Position numbers and translations under genes: made by a program. Shown here one piece after another: positions 1-7,781 of a stretch of 64,000 nucleotides of DNA. Source of the DNA: an uncultured Thermomicrobiaceae bacterium (GTDB lineage Bacteria; Chloroflexota; Chloroflexia; Thermomicrobiales; Thermomicrobiaceae); the NCBI GenBank assembly GCA_938082375.1, contig CALKCJ010000026.1:118648-182647 (forward strand). The letters are read 5' to 3'. The notes under the pieces were generated by a model that saw only the letters and a program-made list of their open reading frames with translations, was not told the origin of the DNA and made no database searches. Every line of letters starts with the position of its first letter. The stretch's first letter is position 1.

Positions 1-567
1 GCGGCGATTTTGAACGGTGACGAGGAGACCGGAGTAACGTTCATCGAGATGTCGGCGCGAATGGATGCCGGGCCAATCCTGGCGCAGTTCCGGGTTCCCA
101 TTCTCCCGGGCGAGACAGCTGGTGAACTCTCGGCACGCCTGGCCGTGCTGGCGGCAGAGAAGCTCCCTGAGGTGCTGCTCCAGTATGCTCGGGGAGAGTT
201 GACACCGGTGCCGCAAGACGAGACGGTGGCAAGCTATACGCGACCACTTCGGAAGGAAGACGGCCGCATCGATTGGACTCGGCCGGCTGAGGAGATCGAG
301 CGCCTGGTACGGGCGATGCAGCCCTGGCCGCGGGCGTGGACGACGGTAGATGGGGAACGTCTGGTCGTGCTTCGCGTCGACATATCCCTCGAACGCACAC
401 CACTCCAACCCGGACACATACGCGTCTACGCTGATCGCCTACTGGTCGGCACTGGCACCGCTCCGCTCATCCTCAGGCAAGTCCTTCCCGAAGGACGCAA
501 GCCGATGTCTGGCATTGCGTGGTGGCGCGGCGCTCGCTTGCCCGAAAGTGCGCGCTTCGCCCCATAG
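1..567 (+). CDS. fmt: Methionyl-tRNA formyltransferase, C-terminal part (5' end outside window)
   Basis: Formylates Met-tRNA(fMet) for translation initiation, using 10-formyl-THF. The reading frame is open from base 1, so the gene enters from the left; about 188 codons are visible. The visible part begins in the end of the catalytic domain (NGDEETGVTF, then DAGPILAQ) and continues into the C-terminal tRNA-binding domain (IDWTRPAEEIERLVRAMQPW, typical of Fmt). The missing N-terminus should hold the folate-binding core. A TTG at base 10 lies inside the conserved domain and is not a true start. The gene is followed at once by an endonuclease V gene on the same strand. Family assignment is secure. 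Confidence 0.93.
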   Translation, partial: AAILNGDEETGVTFIEMSARMDAGPILAQFRVPILPGETAGELSARLAVLAAEKLPEVLLQYARGELTPVPQDETVASYTRPLRKEDGRIDWTRPAEEIERLVRAMQPWPRAWTTVDGERLVVLRVDISLERTPLQPGHIRVYADRLLVGTGTAPLILRQVLPEGRKPMSGIAWWRGARLPESARFAP

Positions 568-584
568 AGGGTGGAGAAGTCATC

Positions 585-1262
585 GTGCGCGCAGCCCGTA
601 GGGTATCCACACTCGATCTCGCCAGCCTGAGTGAAACGCAACGACAACTGGCGCTTCAGGTCGTCGAGCGCCCACTCGCGCGAGAGCCAGCGTTCGTCGC
701 CGGGACAGACGTCCATATCGCCGGCAACGAGGCGGTAGCGGTGGTGGTCGTGATGGATCCACAGGGCCTGGTCGTGTACGAGCATCGGCAGCTCGTCCGT
801 CCTGTCGATTTTCCGTATGTCCCAGGCTTTCTTTCCTTCCGCGAGGCACCGGCCGTGATCGACGCGGTACGAGCGTTGGTAACCTGGCCAGACCTTTTAT
901 TTGTTGATGGCCAGGGCAGAGCTCACCCACGACGGTGCGGACTGGCCAGCCACATCGGGGTACACCTCGGCGTCCCGACGATCGGGGTAGCCAAGTCGAA
1001 ACTGGTTGGTCGCTATGACGAGCCCGGTCCAGAGCGCGGGGCCGTATCGCCCCTCATCGACGACGGAGAGGTCGTCGGCATGGTCGTTCGGACAAAGGCC
1101 GGTGCTCGACCGGTCTTCGTGTCCGTGGGGCATCTGATCACACTCGAGGAAGCTGTGAGCTGGACATTACGACTTGCGCGCGATCGCATTCCCGAGCCGA
1201 CGCTGCGTGCGCACCGGGAAGCGCAGCGAGCGGTAGCCGCGTTTCGCGCCCGACGCTCGTGA
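585..1262 (+). CDS. nfi: Endonuclease V (deoxyinosine 3' endonuclease)
   Basis: Nicks DNA one nucleotide 3' of deoxyinosine to start repair of deaminated adenine. About 225 residues, usual family length. The three acidic residues of the RNase H-like active site sit where the family has them: D42 (AGTDVH), E87 in PYVPGFLSFRE and D108 in FVDGQGRAHPRRCG; the wedge motif PYVPG and GVAKS are also present. I chose GTG at 585, preceded by GGTGGAG at 570-576; a GTG at 519 would overlap fmt by 49 bases and adds non-conserved sequence. Same strand as fmt, 17 bases downstream, so probably co-transcribed with it. Confidence 0.93.
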   Translation: MRAARRVSTLDLASLSETQRQLALQVVERPLAREPAFVAGTDVHIAGNEAVAVVVVMDPQGLVVYEHRQLVRPVDFPYVPGFLSFREAPAVIDAVRALVTWPDLLFVDGQGRAHPRRCGLASHIGVHLGVPTIGVAKSKLVGRYDEPGPERGAVSPLIDDGEVVGMVVRTKAGARPVFVSVGHLITLEEAVSWTLRLARDRIPEPTLRAHREAQRAVAAFRARRS

Positions 1263-1391
1263 GCGGCTGGGGGTAGCAGGTTCGCTGTTAACTGCGAGCC
1301 TCCCGGGCAGCCGTAGCCGGACGGGGCAGAAGCAGATCGCAGGATGAGCCCCCTGGGGGTGGTGTGTTCGCTGGGCACCCTGCCCTCCATA

Positions 1392-1417
1392 TTGCGCATA
1401 AGCCGACTTATGCGCAA
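1392..1417. promoter_or_regulatory. Perfect 11-bp inverted repeat, possible operator
   Basis: TTGCGCATAAG at 1392-1402 and its exact reverse complement at 1407-1417 are separated by CCGA. No T-tract follows on either strand, so it does not look like an intrinsic terminator; an AT-containing dyad of this size is more like a dimeric regulator site. It lies 130 bases past nfi and about 170 bases upstream of the -10 box for the ThDP enzyme. Function is inferred only. Confidence 0.45.
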
Positions 1418-1589
1418 GAGCGCGCTGAGAGCCTGGCCGCACGCACAGTGCGCACCCGGCCGGTCTAGGCCCGATCGGCTCACTCGCGCGTCCTAACGCC
1501 GCCACCGTGAGTCCCCTGGGAACCACAACGCCCCAGGCTCTCTCCCTCGAGATCGATGAGGATTGAGGACCAACAGTGGGATGTGCAGC

Positions 1590-1595
1590 TATACT
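1590..1595 (+). promoter_or_regulatory. -10 box (TATACT) for the ThDP enzyme gene
   Basis: TATACT matches the -10 hexamer seen before several other genes in this window. No good -35 lies 16-18 bases upstream (TTGAGG at 1563 is 21 away). If used, transcription starts near 1602, which would exclude the ATG at 1556 and support the GTG at 1652 as the start of the gene. Confidence 0.4.
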
Positions 1596-1651
1596 ACGCG
1601 CTGGCAGCTCGCCGGGAGACGCACTGCAGGTATGGGTGGGAGCTGAGACAG

Positions 1652-3289
1652 GTGGCAGTAGAGACGAAACGCCGCGTGAGCGGCGGCGTGGCTTTAGTCA
1701 AGGCCCTCGAAGCGCAGGGTGTAACGTATGTCTTTGGTATCCCCGGGGTTCACACGCTCGAGATCTATGATGCACTCTACGACAACGATCACGTGTCGAC
1801 AATCCTCCCACGCCACGAACAAGGCGCTGGCTTTATGGCCGATGGCTACGCCCGTGCTTCCGGCCAACCGGGCGTGGCCATCACGATCACCGGCCCGGGA
1901 GTGACGAACATTGCGACGCCTGTTGCCCAGGCCTTCGCCGACAGTTCTCGTGTCCTCCTGATCGCTACCAACCTGGAACGCCGTTTTCTGGGTAAACTCG
2001 AAGGTAACCTCCATGAGATGACTGACCAGATGGCGTCTATCAAGCCACTGGTCAAATGGGCATACCGGGTTCGCACTGCGACCGAGATTGTCCCTGCCAT
2101 CACCGAAGCCTTTACACAACTGTATACGGGCCGGCCGCGTCCGGTTTATGTCGAAATCCCCCTTGACGTCCTCGAGGAGGAGACCACACTGGAGCAGCCC
2201 GCAAGGATCGAGCCAAGTCTAGCGCCTCCGCCCCCCTCGCTCGTCGATCAGGCGGCCGAGTTGATTCGCCAGGCGCGGCGTGTCTTCATCTTCGCTGGCG
2301 GTGGCGCAGCAACCGAGGAGGCTGCGCCGCTTGTGCGCGAAGTAGCCGAGGAACTCGGCGCGCCCGTTTGCACGTCACTCCCCGGCAAGGGTGCCATTCC
2401 TGAGGATCACCCGTATGCCACAGGTGCCTTCGGGTACCGGTGGTCTCCCGAGAACCCGGTTGCTTCCCTGATGAACGGCTCGGATCTGACGATCGCCATC
2501 GGTACCGGACTTGGCGTCCGCACGACCGCGGATGGTACCATGCCGCTACCGAAGCCGCTCATTCATATCGACATTGATCCGAGCGAGTTTGGCAAGCGCT
2601 ATCCTACGACCGTCGCTATCCCGGCCGACGCGGCCTGCACACTCCGTGCACTGCTCGAGCGGATCCGTGCCGGTGCTCGTCCGGTTGAGCGCTGGCCTGT
2701 CGCAGACGTGCGAGCGGTTCGGCAACGACTGCTCGAACCGGTCGACGACCGAACTACGCGCTATCTCCCCTATCTCGAGGCTCTTCGTCAGACATTACCC
2801 CGCGATGCGGTCATCGTGAACGATATGACGATGATGTGCTACGAGGGAGTCCGCTATCTCCCAATGTACGAGCCGCGCACGTACATTTTCCCACGCGGCT
2901 TCGGCACGCTTGGATCTTCTTTGCCAACAGCGATCGGCGCGAAGCTGGCACGGCCAGAGCGAACGGTCGTCTCGCTCGCTGGGGATGGCGGGTTCCAGTT
3001 CACGCTGGAGGAACTCGGCGTACTGGCGCACTATCGCATTCCGATCACCGTGGTCATCTTCAACGATAGTACCCACACGGCTGTCAAAGTGGCGATGCGC
3101 CGGTCGCACCCGGGCCGGTATATCGACGTCGATCTCGTGAACCCGGATTTCCTTAAGATCGCTGACGCCTACGGCATCCAGGCGCTGCGGGCGAGTTCAC
3201 CGGATGAGCTGGCGGCGGCACTGCAGCGTAGCGCCACCAGCGGTCGACCGGTGCTGATCGACGTACCTGTGGCGCTCGAGCGCTACTGA
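1652..3289 (+). CDS. Thiamine diphosphate-dependent enzyme, acetolactate synthase large-subunit family
   Basis: Three-domain ThDP enzyme of about 545 residues. The N-terminal PYR domain carries the catalytic Glu (E56 in PRHEQGAGFMADGYARA) and the GPGVTN turn; the C-terminal PP domain has the ThDP/Mg motif AGDGGFQFTLEEL followed by IFNDS. This fits the acetolactate synthase/benzoylformate decarboxylase/keto-acid decarboxylase superfamily; no regulatory small subunit (ilvN) or ilvC is adjacent, so a biosynthetic ALS role is doubtful and a 2-oxoacid decarboxylase is equally likely. GTG at 1652 is preferred: SD-like GGGAG precedes it, conservation begins there, and a -10 box lies at 1590. An ATG at 1556 is the alternative. 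The stop codon abuts the next ATG. Confidence 0.8.
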   Translation: MAVETKRRVSGGVALVKALEAQGVTYVFGIPGVHTLEIYDALYDNDHVSTILPRHEQGAGFMADGYARASGQPGVAITITGPGVTNIATPVAQAFADSSRVLLIATNLERRFLGKLEGNLHEMTDQMASIKPLVKWAYRVRTATEIVPAITEAFTQLYTGRPRPVYVEIPLDVLEEETTLEQPARIEPSLAPPPPSLVDQAAELIRQARRVFIFAGGGAATEEAAPLVREVAEELGAPVCTSLPGKGAIPEDHPYATGAFGYRWSPENPVASLMNGSDLTIAIGTGLGVRTTADGTMPLPKPLIHIDIDPSEFGKRYPTTVAIPADAACTLRALLERIRAGARPVERWPVADVRAVRQRLLEPVDDRTTRYLPYLEALRQTLPRDAVIVNDMTMMCYEGVRYLPMYEPRTYIFPRGFGTLGSSLPTAIGAKLARPERTVVSLAGDGGFQFTLEELGVLAHYRIPITVVIFNDSTHTAVKVAMRRSHPGRYIDVDLVNPDFLKIADAYGIQALRASSPDELAAALQRSATSGRPVLIDVPVALERY

Positions 3290-4099
3290 ATGGCTTTGCA
3301 CATGCTCGATTTCCCGCTCGACGTGTACCGCTTTCGTCACCTGGAGGCACTCGGTGTGCCGCACGGTATTACGCGGCGGCACCCGGCACTTCCGCTGGAA
3401 GGAGACGTAAGTTTCGCCACCGGCGAACCGGCGGTAGTATGCGACAACCGGCAACGCTGGTGGCAGGCTATCGGTTTGGACTGGCGCCGGACAGTGTGTG
3501 CACGCCAGGTGCACGGCACTCGCATCGCGCTCGTCTCAGAACGTGACGCCGGGCGCGGCGCTGCTGTGCTCGAGGCAGCTATTCCAGCGACGGACGGATT
3601 GGCCACGTGCACCCCAGGGCTGCCCCTTGCGGTCTTCTGCGCCGACTGCGCGCCGGTTGTCCTGTACGACCCGGTCAACCGCGTTGCCGCGGCGCTGCAT
3701 GCCGGGTGGCGAGGCACGGTAAGCGGCATTGTGCTCGAAGCGGTGCGGCTGCTCCACGCAGAGTTCGGGACTGATCCAGCTCAGCTCCGCGCTGGTATAG
3801 GCCCGGCTATCGGCGTCTGTTGTTATGAAGTCGGGGACGAGGTCATCGAGGCCTGGGCCAGGTGTGGGATAGACCGGCATGGCCGGGCGGTGCTGCGGCG
3901 CGGCAGCGGCTGGTATTTCGACCTCGCGGAGGCAAATCGGTTGTTCCTCTTGACAGCCGGCCTGCTTCCTCGCTTTATCGAGCGAGCTGCCATCTGTACG
4001 CGTTGTCGAAGTTCCGACTGGTTTTCTCATCGCGCCTATCGCGCCGGTAGGTGCCGCCCAGGACGCTTCGCGGCAGTGATCGCGGTGCCGGGCTCCTAA
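3290..4099 (+). CDS. pgeF: Laccase-domain protein (PgeF/YfiH family, peptidoglycan editing factor or purine nucleoside phosphorylase)
   Basis: 269 residues, typical of the DUF152 family. The metal-site motifs are visible: VHGTR near residue 70, CADCAPVVL, HAGWRG and CCYEVG, with a C-terminal TRC/FSHR segment. E. coli YfiH (PgeF) corrects L-Ser misincorporation into peptidoglycan, and other members act as purine nucleoside phosphorylases/adenosine deaminases; sequence alone does not separate these roles. The ATG directly follows the TGA of the ThDP enzyme, implying translational coupling, though the two functions have no obvious link. Confidence 0.85.
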   Translation: MALHMLDFPLDVYRFRHLEALGVPHGITRRHPALPLEGDVSFATGEPAVVCDNRQRWWQAIGLDWRRTVCARQVHGTRIALVSERDAGRGAAVLEAAIPATDGLATCTPGLPLAVFCADCAPVVLYDPVNRVAAALHAGWRGTVSGIVLEAVRLLHAEFGTDPAQLRAGIGPAIGVCCYEVGDEVIEAWARCGIDRHGRAVLRRGSGWYFDLAEANRLFLLTAGLLPRFIERAAICTRCRSSDWFSHRAYRAGRCRPGRFAAVIAVPGS

Positions 4100-4142
4100 G
4101 GTACGAGCGGGCGGAGAGAGCAGTGAGGATGGGAGAGCGGCC

Positions 4143-4946
4143 GTGCGCGTGGTCTCGCTAGCCAGCGGTAGCAGCGGCAACGCATTGGTGATTCAGCATG
4201 GGGACACGACCCTGCTGCTGGACGCTGGTCTACCGACTCACGCGCTGCGCACGGCGCTGGCGGCACTCAGGGTCGGCGACGATACCCTCACAGCCATCCT
4301 CCTGTCACACGAGCACCACGACCATGTCTGCGGGCTTGCTCACCTGCTCCGGTACCAGCACGTGCCAGTCATCTGCACCGCCGGGACCCTGCGAGCGCTC
4401 GATCCTGGTCCTGGTTTTGGACACAAGGTCATTGTGCCGGGCCGAGCCTACGAACTCGGTGCGCTTGTTGTCCTGCCGGTCGAGGTCTCTCACGATGCCT
4501 CGGAACCGGTCGGCTTCGTCGTGAGCGATGGTGAGGCGACCGCCGCTGTCTTTACCGATCTTGGTACAGTTGACCAGCATGTCTACGAAGCGCTGCGCAC
4601 GGCACACCTCGTGGTTTTGGAAGCGAACTACGACAGCGGGCTGCTTGAACGCGGCTCCTATCCCTGGCCGCTCAAGCAGCGCATACGCAGCCCACGCGGG
4701 CACCTCAGCAACGAGGAGTGCGCATCGACACTGGCCAGGCTGGACTTTTGGGCCGGGCGCGAGATCTGGCTCGCTCACCTCTCAGCTGAGAATAACACCC
4801 CTCGCCGTGCGCTTCAGACCGTCAGACAGACGATCGGCATCAGACACGAGCGTGTGCCGATACGGACATTACCCCGCCGGGGTTCACCGGTTGAGTGGGA
4901 CTCGCGCGCTCCCGTCGTGGGCACGGGTCAGCTACGCCTGCTGTAG
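4143..4946 (+). CDS. MBL-fold metallo-hydrolase (YycJ/WalJ-like)
   Basis: 267-residue metallo-beta-lactamase-fold protein. It opens with SLASGSSGN, the signature of the YycJ/WalJ group, and has the metal-binding HEHHDH at residues 56-61, followed by further conserved His/Asp (VSHDAS, FTDLG) and C-terminal AHLSAENN. YycJ members are linked to cell-wall homeostasis or DNA repair with WalRK in Firmicutes; no WalRK genes are present here. GTG start at 4143 is preceded by GGGAGAG. Lies 43 bases after pgeF on the same strand and converges with the HU-fusion gene. Family is clear; substrate unknown. Confidence 0.82.
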   Translation: MRVVSLASGSSGNALVIQHGDTTLLLDAGLPTHALRTALAALRVGDDTLTAILLSHEHHDHVCGLAHLLRYQHVPVICTAGTLRALDPGPGFGHKVIVPGRAYELGALVVLPVEVSHDASEPVGFVVSDGEATAAVFTDLGTVDQHVYEALRTAHLVVLEANYDSGLLERGSYPWPLKQRIRSPRGHLSNEECASTLARLDFWAGREIWLAHLSAENNTPRRALQTVRQTIGIRHERVPIRTLPRRGSPVEWDSRAPVVGTGQLRLL

Positions 4947-4962
4947 TGCCGGCTCTGAACCA

Positions 4963-5808
4963 TCAAGTGCCTAAGAGGGTGAGCCGTCGCAACCCCAAAA
5001 GGATCGACGGTTCGGAGAAGCTCGCTCGGCTCGGCCCGTGAACGGTCACCTGCCAGAGTGGGATGAAGCGTTGCTCCTCCTGGCTCAACTCGCGGACCAG
5101 TGCTGCCCAGGGCAGTGAGGACTTGCCGCGGACGGCAAACACCCCGCACATTGCCTGCACCTCGGTAACTGTGACGCTCGGTGGCTCCGTGGTCAGCTCG
5201 CCGCGCGCTACGACAAAAAGCACGTCGTCTTTGCGCACAGCGACCTCTTTCGTCCTCGTCGGTGGACTTCCTTCCAGATACGGAAAGGCGACCGCATTAT
5301 GCACATACAAGCACGTGCCAGAGACCTGGAGGAACTCAGCGAGCGAAGGTTCGGATACGAACAGCTCTCCTATCACCACACACTCTGGGAGATACAGGTG
5401 CGCTCCGACCCGGCGGCTGAGGTGCTCCCCCGCCGGCCCGGGATGCTCTACAGTCGACCTCGCTGCGTCCTCTGTCACCTGCATAGTCCACCCCGACACT
5501 GACTGCTCAGGCCGCAATCCGCCTATCCGATCTTTAGGGAAGACCGCTCGTCGGAGCCGATCGCTGGCAACGAAGGTGGGGACAAACCGGGCAGCCACTG
5601 GCTGGAGTTCACCAGTACGCGGGTTGCGCACGTAACGCGCCGGGAGAGCGCGCCGGCGAAACGCGCCGAAGCCCGCGACGCGCACCTCTTCACCCCGGCC
5701 GAGCGTTTCGGCGATTACTCTGAACAAGAGAGCGACAACGTGGGTCGTTTTGTCCAGAGGCTGACCACTCCGTTGGGCGACTCGTGCTGCAAGCTCGACC
5801 TTATTCAC
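4963..5808 (-). CDS. HU-family DNA-binding protein with a long unexplained C-terminal extension
   Basis: Residues 1 to about 92 form an HU/IHF domain (MNKVELAARVAQRSG start, GEEVRVAGFGAFRRR core, YVRNPRTGE arm tip, then basic FVPTFVASDRLR). HU is normally about 90 residues; this protein has 281. The remaining 190 residues are not a domain I can name. By eye they contain two similar beta-rich halves (VIGELFVSEPSLAEFL... and MCGVFAVRGKSSLPWAALV...), perhaps like the small DUF6812-type segments seen in Chloroflexota, but this is a guess. GTG start at 5808 preceded by AAGGGA. Single gene, convergent with the MBL gene and followed downstream by unrelated sequence. Confidence 0.8.
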   Translation of the reverse strand: MNKVELAARVAQRSGQPLDKTTHVVALLFRVIAETLGRGEEVRVAGFGAFRRRALPARYVRNPRTGELQPVAARFVPTFVASDRLRRAVFPKDRIGGLRPEQSVSGWTMQVTEDAARSTVEHPGPAGEHLSRRVGAHLYLPECVVIGELFVSEPSLAEFLQVSGTCLYVHNAVAFPYLEGSPPTRTKEVAVRKDDVLFVVARGELTTEPPSVTVTEVQAMCGVFAVRGKSSLPWAALVRELSQEEQRFIPLWQVTVHGPSRASFSEPSILLGLRRLTLLGT

Positions 5809-5957
5809 GTTTGTCCCTTCTTGGTCGCAAGCTTATTCGCGTAGGCCAACACCGATACGCTCGATGACTGGCTCGACCTCTTGGGGAACGCTACAAGCAT
5901 TGTTTCACGAGAGGCGTACGTCCGCAAGGTTTCGCGCAGACACCCGTGACCGTTCGG

Positions 5958-7772
5958 CTAGTCAGCCACTAGCTTATCTGCCGTCTGGAACTGCAACCGG
6001 TAAAGGCGCCGGTAATGCCCCTCACGGGTGAGTAACTCGTCATGCCTTCCGACCTCCACGATCCGCCCCTGGTGGAGCACGAGGATGCGCGTCGCATCAC
6101 GCACAGTCGATAAGCGATGGGCGATAACGATGGCGGTTCGTCCGCTCAGCAGCCGTTTGACCGCTCGCTGGACGAGCTGCTCGGTCTCCGTGTCGATATA
6201 AGCGGTCGCTTCGTCGAGGATAACGATACGCGGATTGGCCAGCAGTACGCGCGCAATCGTGAGTAACTGTCGCTGGCCCACCGAGAGCCGAACGCCGCGC
6301 TCGTGAACCGGTGTATCGTACCCTCGCGGCAACTGCATGATGGCTTCGTGGATACCGACTGCCCTCGCCACCTCGACGATCTCGTGCTCCCCGGCTTCTG
6401 GGCGCGCGTACGCGAGATTGTCACGTACAGTACTCGCGAAGAGGAAGGGATCCTGCGGCACGACACCGAGCTGTGAGCGGAGCGAGCGCAGCGTCACGTC
6501 CCGTAAATCGTAGCCGTCAATCCGGATTGCGCCAGCCCAGACATCGTAGTACCGGGCCAGGAGAGCCGCCATGGTGCTCTTCCCCGCTCCGGTCTCACCG
6601 ACGAGGGCAACCGTCTCACCGGGTTCGATTCGAACGGTGACATCGTGCAGAACTGGTACCTGGTCGTAGCCGAACGTGACGTGGTCGTACACGACTTCGC
6701 CGCGTACTGGCGGCAATTCAACCGCACCAGGGCGATCCTCCACCTCGGGGCGTACGTCCTCAAGCTCGAAGATCCGCTCCGCCGCCGTGCTCGCTGCCTG
6801 CAGTGTGTCGTAGCGCATGCTCAGCGTACGGATCGGCTCATAGAACCGCGAAACGTATGCAGCGAACGTGACGAGTTCACCGACCGTGAATGCCTGTGTC
6901 CCGAGCAGTAACCAGCCACCGACGCCGATGAGCAGTGCCGTCGTCGCCGCTTCCACCGCCTGTACGGAAGGGAAGAGCAGTGACGAGAGCCGCGCCGCTC
7001 GCAAGCTGGCATCGAGATAACCCCTGTTCACCTGCTCGAAGCGTTGGAGCTGTCGCTCCTCCTGTGCGAAGGTCTGGATCACCCGGATTCCGTTGATGCT
7101 CTCGGCCAGGTGGCCGTTCAGTCGAGCAATCGCCAGTCGGGTGGCCCGATACGCCTCGACGGCATATCGTCTCCACCACACCATTCCGCCCACTACGAGC
7201 GGTACCGCAGCAAAGCTGACAACCGCGAGTCTCCAGTTGGTTACGAGCATGACTGTGACGATCCCTACCAAGGTCAGCAGGTCACTCAGGACTCCGACCA
7301 AACCGTCGCTGAAGAGTTCGTTGATCACGCTGACGTCGTTCTGAACCCGAGACATCACCGATCCGACACCTCGGCGATCCAGATAGCGCAGGCTAATGCG
7401 CTGCAGGTGCGTGAATAGCCGCGAGCGTAAGTCGAACACCAGTCGCTGCCCGACGACCTGGGCCAAGTAGAGCTGCCCGGCGGTGGCCCCGAAGCGCAGC
7501 CCGACCGCAAGAAGGAGGGCGAGTGCTACCAGATCAAGCGTCCGTTGCCCCGAGACCCCGAAGATGGCGTGGCCAGTCACGGAACCGACCATATCGATTG
7601 CACGGCCGAACAGGTAGGGTATAGCCAGTTCTGCCAGTGCGCTGAGCAGCATTAAGAGCCCGGTCGCCGCAAGGGTGGTACGGTATGGTAGCACCCGCTG
7701 GACGAGTCTCCTCAAGACTCGCCGGTCGAATCGGTACTCGGTCGTGCTGACGAGTTCCCCGTGCTGGAGCAT
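5958..7772 (-). CDS. ABC transporter half-transporter (membrane plus ATPase), second of a pair
   Basis: 604 residues. An N-terminal type-IV (exporter) membrane domain of about six segments spans residues 30-320 and the nucleotide-binding domain follows: Walker A GETGAGKST (392-400), signature LSVGQ (496-500, with V for the usual second G), Walker B ILDEA (D520, catalytic E521) and switch IVIAHR near 552. It starts 9 bases after its upstream neighbour, which is also a half-transporter, so the two probably form a heterodimeric exporter of the LmrCD/TM287-288 or multidrug type. Both ATP sites look complete from the sequence. Substrate unknown. Confidence 0.9.
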   Translation of the reverse strand: MLQHGELVSTTEYRFDRRVLRRLVQRVLPYRTTLAATGLLMLLSALAELAIPYLFGRAIDMVGSVTGHAIFGVSGQRTLDLVALALLLAVGLRFGATAGQLYLAQVVGQRLVFDLRSRLFTHLQRISLRYLDRRGVGSVMSRVQNDVSVINELFSDGLVGVLSDLLTLVGIVTVMLVTNWRLAVVSFAAVPLVVGGMVWWRRYAVEAYRATRLAIARLNGHLAESINGIRVIQTFAQEERQLQRFEQVNRGYLDASLRAARLSSLLFPSVQAVEAATTALLIGVGGWLLLGTQAFTVGELVTFAAYVSRFYEPIRTLSMRYDTLQAASTAAERIFELEDVRPEVEDRPGAVELPPVRGEVVYDHVTFGYDQVPVLHDVTVRIEPGETVALVGETGAGKSTMAALLARYYDVWAGAIRIDGYDLRDVTLRSLRSQLGVVPQDPFLFASTVRDNLAYARPEAGEHEIVEVARAVGIHEAIMQLPRGYDTPVHERGVRLSVGQRQLLTIARVLLANPRIVILDEATAYIDTETEQLVQRAVKRLLSGRTAIVIAHRLSTVRDATRILVLHQGRIVEVGRHDELLTREGHYRRLYRLQFQTADKLVAD

Positions 7773-7781
7773 GAAAGCTCC

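Larger units (their letters stand above)
1263..1651. other. Intergenic region upstream of the ThDP enzyme
   Basis: About 390 bases without a supported gene. It contains a perfect inverted repeat (1392-1417) and a TATACT -10-like box (1590-1595). I looked for a T-box or other riboswitch core in front of the ilvB-like gene and did not see one. Confidence 0.5.

Noticed and set aside
1263..1651. T-box or other riboswitch before the ilvB-like gene
   Set aside because: No AGGGTGGNACCGCG-type core or specifier arrangement seen.
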